DNA of 11,750 nucleotides from Flavobacteriales bacterium (GTDB lineage Bacteria; Bacteroidota; Bacteroidia; Flavobacteriales; Flavobacteriaceae). The position numbers were made by a program, and so were the translations under genes. The stretch covers positions 1 through 11,750 of the forward strand of contig JALVDN010000151.1 of assembly GCA_027008965.1 (NCBI GenBank), read 5' to 3'. Positions 5,678 through 11,750 of this stretch are shown here, in pieces (position 1 is the first letter of the stretch; every line of letters starts with the position of its first letter). The notes under the pieces are model-generated. The model did no database searches. It saw only the letters and a program-made list of their open reading frames with translations, and had not been told where the DNA came from.

Positions 5678-7126
5678 TTATTCGGGGATTAAACTCCATC
5701 CGAATTTAAGTTTATTTTTATAGATAAACAAATGATGAAGCATTTTTTTCATCCAATGTCCTGCCAATCCATAATATGCCGATTTCACTTCGCGACCATA
5801 TTTCGGATACTTATCAAAATCGGGAACAATGGGATACAACATCATCACCACTGCAGAACCCGTAAAGAAACCATAACCTGTTGATGCCACACAACCTGCT
5901 CCCATATTAGCCATGGAACCTTTTTCTTTAGGGGTTTTACTTCCGGTTTTTATCATGTGCGCTACATTTTCCGCTACTAATCTGCCTATAATTCCGGAGG
6001 GCATACCTGTTCTAGGAGGAGCGGGTGTGATGTTTTTTCCGGTTTTGCTCACCCGAGGTTGGGAAATCGTATGTGGCGGATGAAAGGCAATTCCTGCAGC
6101 AAAAATATTGGGATATGTAGGATTTTGATAGGTTTCCGGCCAATCTTTTGCCGACCATTCTTCATACGGTTTCGGAGTATAATCCGCATCTACTATCATG
6201 AAAGCTTTGAAAAGCTTATCGGTGATATCATTACCTTCTTTATCATAAGCTTTAAACCCATGACCGGAGAATTTGGGTATTAGCATTCCGAAATCAAACT
6301 CAACCTTTCCTTGTTCCCCATGCAAATTTTCATAATAAGCAACTCCGTCTTCAACTTTATAGATTCCTGCTTGAGTTATGTATTTAATTCCTCTGTCTTC
6401 AAATAAAAATTCGGCTAAATCCTGTCCGGACCACACTTTTCCTCCGAATTTAAAATACATTTCATTCATTCCGAATTCTCCTACATGATACTCATTGGAA
6501 ATCCATGTAATATCGGCCTTATCACGAACACCATGTTTTCTCAATGTATCATCTACGTTCAAAATATATTCAAATGCGGCACCTTGACAGGTTGCATTGG
6601 CATGTCCGGTACCTATAACAATTTTTACATGTTCTCCCTTTTTCATTCTATCAATCAACGCTTTCAATTCCTTCCAAGCATGCTCTGCATGGTCAAATGA
6701 ACAAACGGAAACCGTTTTATTTTTTCCGGGGAACAATCCTTCGGTTGCAGCAAAATCCAATTTGGGTCCCGTTGCATTGATCAAATAATCATACGTCACC
6801 TTTTCTTTTTCACCTTGTTTATTTCCTCCCGTATATTCTACCAAAACATAAGGTTTATCCAATTCTTTGTCACCTTCGGGATGGAAAGTCAAAACTTTGG
6901 CTTGTTTGAAGGTGATATTTTTTCGCTTATACACCGGCGCTAAAGGAAAGGTAGTTTGCCGGGGAGTCATTTTTCCGGTACCAATCCAAATATTAGATGG
7001 AATGTACTGAAACTTACTGTTGGGGGTTACAACCACAATTTCGTGTTCTTTTCCCAAATTTTTTCTAAGGTATGCGGCCGCAGTGTGACCTGCAAAACCG
7101 GAACCAAGTACAACTACTTTTGCCAT
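5678..7126 (-). CDS. Sulfide:quinone oxidoreductase-like flavoprotein (long form)
   Basis: A 482-residue FAD-dependent enzyme of the sulfide:quinone oxidoreductase (SQR) and flavocytochrome c group. The N-terminal Rossmann motif V-V-L-G-S-G-F-A-G-H (5-14) binds FAD; Y-D-Y-L-I-N-A-T-G (112-120) is the second dinucleotide-fold signature. It has exactly three cysteines: Cys142, Cys180 (in G-H-A-N-A-T-C-Q-G-A-A-F-E-Y) and Cys412 (in M-G-A-G-C-V-A-S-T-G-Y-G-F-F). Their layout matches the three redox cysteines of SQR, two of which carry sulfane sulfur at the flavin. The C-terminal helical region (about 450-475, rich in aromatic and basic residues) fits monotopic membrane attachment. Likely role: oxidise sulfide and reduce menaquinone at the inner membrane. 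It is somewhat longer than classic SQR. It has its own promoter and follows the dsrE-like gene on the same strand. Confidence 0.8.
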   Translation of the reverse strand: MAKVVVLGSGFAGHTAAAYLRKNLGKEHEIVVVTPNSKFQYIPSNIWIGTGKMTPRQTTFPLAPVYKRKNITFKQAKVLTFHPEGDKELDKPYVLVEYTGGNKQGEKEKVTYDYLINATGPKLDFAATEGLFPGKNKTVSVCSFDHAEHAWKELKALIDRMKKGEHVKIVIGTGHANATCQGAAFEYILNVDDTLRKHGVRDKADITWISNEYHVGEFGMNEMYFKFGGKVWSGQDLAEFLFEDRGIKYITQAGIYKVEDGVAYYENLHGEQGKVEFDFGMLIPKFSGHGFKAYDKEGNDITDKLFKAFMIVDADYTPKPYEEWSAKDWPETYQNPTYPNIFAAGIAFHPPHTISQPRVSKTGKNITPAPPRTGMPSGIIGRLVAENVAHMIKTGSKTPKEKGSMANMGAGCVASTGYGFFTGSAVVMMLYPIVPDFDKYPKYGREVKSAYYGLAGHWMKKMLHHLFIYKNKLKFGWSLIPE

Positions 7127-7207
7127 ATGCTTTATTTTTGATTTTTAAAATTAAACTAAGTTAATTTTCTACTTACTGATTTTTCTCAGCTTTTTTATTT
7201 TTTCAGT

Positions 7208-7236
7208 CAAATATATAAATAAAAATGTAATTTCAA
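7208..7236 (-). promoter_or_regulatory. Promoter of the long SQR-like gene
   Basis: The minus strand has TTG (7234-7236), 18 bases, then TATATTTG (7208-7215), an exact fit to TTG-N17-23-TAnnTTTG. The predicted leader is about 75 bases, AT-rich, and without a Shine-Dalgarno. The TTG lies in the T-tract of the terminator that ends the upstream sulfur operon. Confidence 0.6.
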
Positions 7237-7273
7237 AAAAACTCCCTTAAATACTATAGATTCAAGGGAGTTT
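7234..7273 (-). terminator. Intrinsic terminator of the SQR-tusE-dsrE operon
   Basis: A perfect 10-base inverted repeat, AAACTCCCTT / AAGGGAGTTT (7239-7248 and 7264-7273), has a 15-base loop and is followed on the minus strand by a run of T. It lies about 30 bases after the stop codon of the DsrE-like gene. Confidence 0.78.
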
Positions 7274-7302
7274 ATCATGTGATACACAAATAATAGAAAT
7301 GT

Positions 7303-7779
7303 TTAAACAAAAAGAACATGTATATTCTGATCATCCATCCTTGTATAAAAATCCCCAACTGTTAAAATTCCATCTACTTCATCAATTAAATCTTCACGTT
7401 CTAGATTGAACATTTCCATGGCTAATTTACATGCCCAGAGCTTAACACCTGAAGCCGATAAAATCTCCAAAAATTCATCCACAGGTGGAATGTCCAACTT
7501 CTCCATTTGTTTCATCATCATTTTGGAGACCAAGTGTTCCACGCCGGGTAACCCGCCCACAATATTGGGAATATGTAATCCCGGATTTCCAACCGTGGCA
7601 ATATGAATATCTTTCATTCTTTTTTTATGAATAACATCTAATCCAAAAAATGTGAAGAAGATTTCACATTCAATTCCTTCAGCTCTGGCACCATTGGCCA
7701 TAATAAATGTAGCATAAACACTGTCTAATGTTGATTTAGACAGAATAAACAACATTTTTTTTACTTTCGGTTTTCCCAT
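7303..7779 (-). CDS. DsrE/DsrF/DrsH-like (DrsE_2) sulfur-transfer protein
   Basis: A 158-residue protein of the DrsE_2 branch of the DsrE/TusD fold. Seen: K-K-M-L-F-I-L-S-K-S-T-L-D at 7-19; F-F-T-F-F-G-L at 41-47; V-G-N-P at 63-66; a Met-rich S-K-M-M-M-K-Q-M at 85-92; and V-K-L-W-A-C-K-L-A-M at 112-121. Cys117 sits where the family has its conserved, probably persulfide-carrying cysteine. Members are found in sulfur-oxidation clusters beside rhodanese, TusA and DsrC-like proteins and are thought to relay sulfane sulfur. I chose the ATG at 7779, 17 bases after the tusE-like stop; an in-frame TTG at 7806 would overlap that gene and add residues absent from the family. It is third in its operon and is followed by a terminator. 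Confidence 0.82.
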   Translation of the reverse strand: MGKPKVKKMLFILSKSTLDSVYATFIMANGARAEGIECEIFFTFFGLDVIHKKRMKDIHIATVGNPGLHIPNIVGGLPGVEHLVSKMMMKQMEKLDIPPVDEFLEILSASGVKLWACKLAMEMFNLEREDLIDEVDGILTVGDFYTRMDDQNIHVLFV

Positions 7780-7796
7780 AATTTTAAATTTTAAGG

Positions 7797-8105
7797 TTAC
7801 AGACAACTTTTCGGCTTGGAAACTCCTGCTATTTTGGTGGACAATTTCAAAGGCCCTCCGGGAAACAATTGATAAAATTCCTTGATATCAACAACACCGC
7901 TTTTTTTGACGGTTCTAATAGATAATGGCTTTCCCGATAAAGCCGTTTCTCTTATCCACTTCACCACCGCCATATGGCGTGGTGTGAGTTCAATACCTTC
8001 TTCCGCCGCTATGGCACGGGCAATTTCTTCATTCCATTGATTGGGATCAATCAAATATCCTTCTTGATCTACTTGAACGGTTTGACCTGCTAATACTTTT
8101 TCCAT
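7797..8105 (-). CDS. tusE: TusE/DsrC-family sulfur carrier, single-cysteine type
   Basis: A 102-residue protein of the DsrC/TusE family. Visible: G-Y-L-I-D-P-N-Q-W-N near 17-26; a helical core with L-T-P-R-H-M-A-V-V-K-W-I-R; L-F-P-G-G-P near the C-terminus; and a tail K-I-A-G-V-S-K-P-K-S-C-L. The penultimate Cys101 is the Cys_A that receives sulfur by persulfide transfer. The second DsrC cysteine, ten residues earlier and needed for trisulfide exchange with sulfite reductase DsrAB, is Thr here. This matches TusE, so the protein is more likely a sulfur relay partner of the adjacent DsrE-like protein than a DsrAB substrate. The length is normal. It lies 28 bases after the SQR-like gene in the same operon. 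Confidence 0.88.
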   Translation of the reverse strand: MEKVLAGQTVQVDQEGYLIDPNQWNEEIARAIAAEEGIELTPRHMAVVKWIRETALSGKPLSIRTVKKSGVVDIKEFYQLFPGGPLKLSTKIAGVSKPKSCL

Positions 8106-8133
8106 AATTGTAAAAATTTTTAGATTGGTTATT

Positions 8134-9363
8134 TTAGTTTAATTTTTTTCCTTTTTCTGACATAGTTGCCGAAACAAATGGAATAGGTATTCCTTTGAGT
8201 AACATGTTCCAATAAATCCACCTGAAAGCCAATTTTCCCCAATGATTTAATTTGCTTTCTTTTAGTAATGCCAAAGGGCCAAGTCCCGGAATAGGAAATT
8301 TTCCTTCAACAGGTTCTACATTGTAGTTGAAATCTATAAGTAAAGCTTTCCCGTTTCCCGATTCTATAAAACAATTGGCATGACCGTCAAAAGCAGGGAG
8401 CAATTCTTTTCCTTCTATATATCTGAGAATATTTTCAGTGAGAATTTCGGCTTCAAAATGAGCCACTGAACCCGCTTTGGAAGCAGGAATATCGGTTGCA
8501 TCTCCTATCACAAAAACATTTTCATATTCTTTGGATTGGAGTGTATGCGGATCCGTAGGCACAAAATTCAAATCATCACCCATCCCCGAACGTGCAATAC
8601 ATTCATCTCCCATATTAGTTGGAACTGTCACCAACAAATCAAAATCCACTTCCCGGTCACCGTAATCAATGATTTTTTTGTTTTCATTATCCACCCTTTC
8701 AATAGCAAAATCCGTGACCATTTTAATTCCTTTTTCCTTCAATAAATAGCCTAATTTTTCTGAACTTACCGGTTTTGTAAAAGCACCGGAAAGTGGTGTA
8801 ACATAGTAGATTTCCACCTTGTTGCGCATTTTTCTTTTTTTGAAGTAATCATCGGCCAGAAAAGCGAATTCCAATGGTGCAACCGGACATTTGATGGGCA
8901 TCTCGGTGATGTGAATAACCAACTTCCCGCCTTTCCATGTTCTGAGTTTGTCACGCAAAGCCACGGCGCCTTGAAATGTATAAAAATCAAAAATGTCTTT
9001 ATGCCATAAAGGGCCTTTCATTCCTTCCACTTCTTCAGGGGCAATTTGACATCCCGTGGCAATGATCAGAATATCATAATTCAACACCCTGTCTTCCAGC
9101 AAAACTTTGTTTTCTTCAGGCAAAATCCGGTCTATTTTTGAAGGAATGTAATGTACGCTTTTAGGAAGCAAATCCGGTTTACATTTGACAACGTCTTTTT
9201 CCTTATACATGTCAAAAGGGATAAAAAGGAATCCCGGTTGATAATAATGTACTTCATCTTTGTCAACCAATATTATCTCCCATTCTTTGTTCAATTTTTT
9301 GGACAAATGTGAAGCCATCATGGTACCCGATGTTCCCGCTCCTAGTATAACTAATGATTTCAT
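8134..9363 (-). CDS. Sulfide:quinone oxidoreductase-like flavoprotein (short form)
   Basis: A 409-residue FAD-dependent oxidoreductase of the SQR group, first gene of the sulfur operon. It has the Rossmann motif V-I-L-G-A-G-T-S-G (5-13), Y-D-I-L-I-I-A-T-G (96-104), and the FAD-binding N-V-F-V-I-G-D-A-T-D-I-P-A-S-K-A-G (282-298). Cys159 (in M-P-I-K-C-P-V-A-P) and Cys331 (in H-A-N-C-F-I-E) sit where SQR has the cysteine pair that holds sulfane sulfur; there are other cysteines at 61, 105 and 255. The C-terminus has hydrophobic helices (K-L-A-F-R-W-I-Y-W-N-M-L-L, about 377-389) fit for membrane contact. Likely reaction: sulfide to polysulfide or persulfide with quinone reduction. It differs clearly from the 482-residue SQR-like protein nearby, so the two are not a recent duplication. 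Confidence 0.82.
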   Translation of the reverse strand: MKSLVILGAGTSGTMMASHLSKKLNKEWEIILVDKDEVHYYQPGFLFIPFDMYKEKDVVKCKPDLLPKSVHYIPSKIDRILPEENKVLLEDRVLNYDILIIATGCQIAPEEVEGMKGPLWHKDIFDFYTFQGAVALRDKLRTWKGGKLVIHITEMPIKCPVAPLEFAFLADDYFKKRKMRNKVEIYYVTPLSGAFTKPVSSEKLGYLLKEKGIKMVTDFAIERVDNENKKIIDYGDREVDFDLLVTVPTNMGDECIARSGMGDDLNFVPTDPHTLQSKEYENVFVIGDATDIPASKAGSVAHFEAEILTENILRYIEGKELLPAFDGHANCFIESGNGKALLIDFNYNVEPVEGKFPIPGLGPLALLKESKLNHWGKLAFRWIYWNMLLKGIPIPFVSATMSEKGKKLN

Positions 9364-9392
9364 AGTTTGATTTTTGTTTTATATAAATGTAA

Positions 9393-9420
9393 CAAACGTA
9401 ACGCCGGAAAAGAATGACAA
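9393..9420 (-). promoter_or_regulatory. Promoter of the sulfur operon
   Basis: The minus strand has TTG (9418-9420), 17 bases, then TACGTTTG (9393-9400), an exact match to TTG-N17-23-TAnnTTTG, 29 bases upstream of the SQR-like ATG. It has the same -7 octamer as the lipoprotein gene. Confidence 0.65.
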
Positions 9421-9462
9421 AAGGCATTTTTTTGAAAGATTCATAATTTTTGATGTAGAAAA

Positions 9463-9476
9463 ATGATATATGTCAA
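9463..9476. promoter_or_regulatory. FNR/CRP-like palindrome upstream of the sulfur operon
   Basis: ATGAT-ATAT-GTCAA resembles the FNR consensus TTGAT-N4-ATCAA with two mismatches. Its centre lies about 82 bases upstream of the transcription start I infer from the -7 box, a distance used by activators of this family. It is one of two such sites here. Confidence 0.35.
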
Positions 9477-9484
9477 ATTTTTAT

Positions 9485-9499
9485 TATCAATTATTGATA
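9485..9499. promoter_or_regulatory. Perfect palindrome TATCAA-TTA-TTGATA
   Basis: A 6-base perfect inverted repeat with a 3-base spacer lies between the two FNR/CRP-like sites, with the half-site words facing the opposite way. It could be another operator; in such AT-rich DNA it could also be chance. Confidence 0.25.
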
Positions 9500-9533
9500 G
9501 TAATTGTTATTGCTTTAAAAAATTTTACTTTAA

Positions 9534-9547
9534 ATGATATTTATCAT
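9534..9547. promoter_or_regulatory. Second FNR/CRP-like palindrome
   Basis: ATGAT-ATTT-ATCAT is a perfect 5-base inverted repeat with a 4-base spacer, the FNR/CRP half-site layout (TGAT-N6-ATCA). Its centre is 71 bases from the other site, close to seven helical turns, so both would lie on the same face of the DNA. It adjoins the T-tract of the pfpI-type gene's terminator. Confidence 0.35.
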
Positions 9548-9578
9548 AAAAAAAGGCCACCTGCAAGAGGTAGCCTTT
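9548..9578 (-). terminator. Intrinsic terminator of the DJ-1/PfpI gene
   Basis: The stem is AAAGGC-c-ACCT, loop GCAAG, AGGT-a-GCCTTT: ten base pairs with one mismatch, followed on the minus strand by seven T. It starts about 25 bases after the stop codon and separates this gene from the sulfur operon on the same strand. Confidence 0.78.
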
Positions 9579-9602
9579 AACCAAAAGAATTAGAATGTTT
9601 TT

Positions 9603-10178
9603 TTAAACCTCAATCTTAGCCCCTAAAAGTTCTACAAATTGTCTGATAAATTCAGGATGACCGGGCCAGGCAGGGGAAGTAACCAAATTCCCGTCCGTCA
9701 TGGCTTTATCCACATCTATTTCTACATAATCTCCACCGGCGGCTTTGACCTCGGGGGCAACCGCCGGATATGCCGTTAATTTTCTGCCTTTTAAAACCCC
9801 GGCCGCACTCAAAATTTGAGCTCCGTGACAAATGGCCGCCACCGGTTTATTCTTTTCAAAAAAATGCCGTGTCATTTCCAAAACCTTTGGGTTTAGACGT
9901 AAATACTCAGGCGCTCTACCGCCCGCAATAACAAGTCCGGCATATTCCTCGGGATTAACTTTGTCAAAATCATAATTCAATGTAAAGTAATGACCGGGTT
10001 TTTCGGAGTAGGTCTGATCGCCTTCAAAATCATGAATAGCGGTTTTCACCCGTTGTCCGGCCTTTTTGCCGGGACAAACAGCGTGTACTTCGTAGCCGAG
10101 CATTTGAAGCATTTGAAACGGAACCATGGTTTCATAATCCTCGGCAAAATCTCCGGTGAATAATAAAATTTTTTTCAT
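9603..10178 (-). CDS. DJ-1/PfpI family protein
   Basis: A 191-residue cytoplasmic protein of the DJ-1/PfpI (class I glutamine amidotransferase-like) superfamily. The nucleophile elbow A-I-C-H-G-A-Q places Cys117 next to His118 in ATG-based numbering; the acidic partner is likely Glu16 in E-D-Y-E-T; and G-L-V-I-A-G-G-R-A-P-E-Y precedes the elbow, as in PfpI/YhbO-type members. Family functions range from protease or chaperone to glyoxalase and protein deglycase, and sequence alone does not decide. The start is the ATG at 10178; an in-frame TTG two codons earlier gives a less likely start. It lies upstream of the sulfur operon on the same strand but is separated by a strong terminator, so any functional link, such as protection of reactive cysteines, is inference. 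It is divergent from the secreted hydrolase gene. Confidence 0.85.
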   Translation of the reverse strand: MKKILLFTGDFAEDYETMVPFQMLQMLGYEVHAVCPGKKAGQRVKTAIHDFEGDQTYSEKPGHYFTLNYDFDKVNPEEYAGLVIAGGRAPEYLRLNPKVLEMTRHFFEKNKPVAAICHGAQILSAAGVLKGRKLTAYPAVAPEVKAAGGDYVEIDVDKAMTDGNLVTSPAWPGHPEFIRQFVELLGAKIEV

Positions 10179-10249
10179 TGTCAATTTATTTTAATTCCTT
10201 AAATTTAAAAAAATTTCTCTTCAATTAAAACCATATAATAACAAGAAAA

Positions 10250-11635
10250 ATGATTAAAAAACTTTTTCTATTATCAGTGATGACTTTTAACTTCACACTA
10301 TTTTCACAAAATTTATACCCCTATCTGAACGATCAATCGGGAGGAATAACCCAAGGTTACGGTGCATGGGGAAACTACAACTATATCAGGGAAACACCGG
10401 TTGACATCCAAGGAAAAGGGACCGTCACCTTTTATCATCCCGATATAAATCCTGCGACGCAAAAACCTGTTGTATTTTTTATCTCCGGATGGGGTCAAAC
10501 CTATTTGACCTACGACAAATATTTCAAATATTTAGCTTCTTTGGGATATGCCGTTGTAAACATTTATAATACTAACCCCGGAAACATCCAGCAAAGCTAT
10601 CAAAACTCTCTGGACATGATTCACTGGGCTGTTCAACAATACGGCCAATGGATTGACACCACAAAAGTTGGACTTGCCGGACATTCCTACGGAGCCGGAT
10701 CTACCATTTGGTTGGGTATGCATCTCTTTGATGCCCAGCAATCCAATTGGGGAAGCCAAGGAAAATTCATCATTATGTTTGCTCCATGGCTATCCTTTCT
10801 TGTCACCGATACGGATTTGCAAAACTACCCTCCCGGAGTTAAACTCTTAATGATCCAAAGTTATGATGACTATCATGCAAACGGAAACACTTACAACACC
10901 GACCCGCGTGCCCTGCGAGCCGTTTACCAACTCATCAACATCCCCAACGATGAAAAAGATTTTATAACCGTTTATTCAGACCCCGACCCGGCACATCAAT
11001 ATACCTATCAAGGTAATACTTATGCATACACAGCCAATCATTATGTTGTTTATACCGGTAAATCCGACGATTATGGAAACTACCAACCCTTTGACGCACT
11101 GGATGTTTATTCTTCAAACCGGCTTACACATGCCCTGATAAAATATGCATTTGATAATGACCAAAACGCAAAAAATGTTTGCTTGGGCAACAACTCCGCG
11201 GCGCAAAGAGACATGTGGATTATGCCCGACCTGGAAGTAACCGACTATTATGTTACAACACGCCCCGAATCCGATTTTGAATACAGATGTTCTGAAAACA
11301 CCCCTGGAAGTTGGGGCGACCCTTCTATATGGCACCTGCAAAACTATTGTGAAGATGCCGATGGAGACGGAGTCATTGATGCATTAAAAATACCGGAAGT
11401 AACCCGTCAAAATTTCCAAATCTACCCCAACCCGGTCCAAAACTTTCTAACTATCCGTCATACACACAATAAAAAAATGCAAATAAGCATCTACGGTCAA
11501 GATGGAAAATTACTCCAAAAACACCAAGGAAGTTCCGTCTATATTTTAAACACCGGCACATGGCAAACCGGAATTTATCATTTAAGCATTACAACACGCA
11601 ACCAAACTTTTCAAGCAAAAATCATCAAGGATTAA
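10250..11635 (+). CDS. Secreted alpha/beta hydrolase with T9SS type A sorting domain
   Basis: A 461-residue secreted protein. Residues 1-19 are a signal peptide ending in L-F-S-Q. Residues about 45-310 form an alpha/beta hydrolase domain: the first strand P-V-V-F-F-I-S-G-W-G (73-82) supplies the oxyanion loop; G-L-A-G-H-S-Y-G-A-G-S (141-151) is the nucleophile elbow with Ser146; Asp206 or Asp207 after the strand L-L-M-I-Q-S-Y is the likely acid; His264 in T-A-N-H-Y is the likely base. D-A-D-G-D-G-V-I-D (369-377) fits a calcium loop. Residues 388-461 are a T9SS type A sorting domain, starting F-Q-I-Y-P-N-P-V and ending in a Lys/Asp tail, so the protein should cross the outer membrane and be released or surface-attached. 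The overall plan resembles secreted cutinase or polyester-hydrolase-like enzymes of Bacteroidota; the substrate is not determined. It is a single gene, divergent from the PfpI-type gene. Confidence 0.85.
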   Translation: MIKKLFLLSVMTFNFTLFSQNLYPYLNDQSGGITQGYGAWGNYNYIRETPVDIQGKGTVTFYHPDINPATQKPVVFFISGWGQTYLTYDKYFKYLASLGYAVVNIYNTNPGNIQQSYQNSLDMIHWAVQQYGQWIDTTKVGLAGHSYGAGSTIWLGMHLFDAQQSNWGSQGKFIIMFAPWLSFLVTDTDLQNYPPGVKLLMIQSYDDYHANGNTYNTDPRALRAVYQLINIPNDEKDFITVYSDPDPAHQYTYQGNTYAYTANHYVVYTGKSDDYGNYQPFDALDVYSSNRLTHALIKYAFDNDQNAKNVCLGNNSAAQRDMWIMPDLEVTDYYVTTRPESDFEYRCSENTPGSWGDPSIWHLQNYCEDADGDGVIDALKIPEVTRQNFQIYPNPVQNFLTIRHTHNKKMQISIYGQDGKLLQKHQGSSVYILNTGTWQTGIYHLSITTRNQTFQAKIIKD

Positions 11636-11654
11636 ATAAAATTATTTTTTTTTT

Positions 11655-11750
11655 GGCGCCTTATGGCGTGCTTCGTTTAAATCTTTTTCGGCCCGCTCGG
11701 TTTTTGGCACAGCACGGCTGCGGGGTCTCCTCAATTCTTCGGAGCCTCCT
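11655..11750 (+). repeat. Dispersed structured repeat, copy B (cut by window edge)
   Basis: On the plus strand this starts with GGCGCC 19 bases after the hydrolase stop codon, the same orientation relative to the upstream gene as copy A. The first 38 bases match copy A (2351 to 2314, minus strand) at 35 positions by eye. A variable arm follows (11693-11718), then the exact 14-base TGCGGGGTCTCCTC (11719-11732), a 6-base variable loop, and the exact 12-base TCGGAGCCTCCT (11739-11750). The remaining arm is beyond the window. Confidence 0.75.

Noticed and set aside
7780..7806. TTG start that would extend the DsrE-like protein by nine residues
   Set aside because: It overlaps the tusE stop and adds residues not typical of the family; the ATG at 7779 is better.
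10234..10239. TATAAT upstream of the secreted hydrolase
   Set aside because: Bacteroidota primary promoters use TAnnTTTG, no TTG partner is at a suitable distance, and it is only 10 bases from the ATG.
11634..11654. AT-only inverted repeat plus T run after the secreted hydrolase
   Set aside because: The stem has no G-C pairs and a 2-4 base loop, so it would not be stable enough for a normal terminator.

Overview
The window looks like a chromosomal segment of a Bacteroidota species, most likely a flavobacterium. The base composition is AT-rich. Three promoters match the Bacteroidota consensus (TTG, 17-18 bases, TAnnTTTG) and a fourth -7 box lacks its TTG partner. Leaders are A-rich with no Shine-Dalgarno, one lipoprotein has a Bacteroidota-type lipobox, and one secreted protein ends in a type IX secretion (T9SS) type A sorting domain.

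Layout. 1-913 (+): the 3' end of pdxJ overlaps a YbfF-like alpha/beta hydrolase gene, ending in a hairpin terminator that also serves the convergent gene. 951-1928 (-): a lipoprotein with a palindrome next to its -7 box. 1929-2360: intergenic, with a roughly 150-base structured repeat (copy A). 2361-4154 (-): a POT-family peptide transporter. 4230-5425 (+): a LysE/RhtB amino-acid exporter, probably on a leaderless transcript, with a small envelope protein of unknown function 5 bases downstream, then a terminator. 5678-9363 (-): a sulfur cassette. 9603-10178 (-): a DJ-1/PfpI protein with its own terminator. 10250-11635 (+): a secreted alpha/beta hydrolase with a T9SS tail. 11655-11750: a second copy (B) of the repeat, cut by the window edge.

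The functional core is the sulfur cassette. A sulfide:quinone oxidoreductase (SQR)-like flavoprotein, a TusE-type single-cysteine sulfur carrier and a DrsE_2-type protein form one transcription unit with a good promoter and a terminator. A second, longer SQR-like flavoprotein follows from its own promoter, whose -33 element sits in the preceding terminator's T-tract. The likely role (inference) is oxidation of sulfide into the quinone pool with transfer of the sulfane sulfur to cysteine carriers. Two FNR/CRP-like palindromes lie about 71 bases apart upstream.

The least explained structure is the dispersed repeat. Its two copies share conserved blocks separated by variable segments. Both copies start just after the stop codon of a protein gene and in the same orientation relative to it. 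In the complete copy the variable segments are complementary to each other, so the element can fold. This suggests a family of 3'-UTR-associated structured elements, and it gives a testable prediction for the sequence just beyond the right edge.
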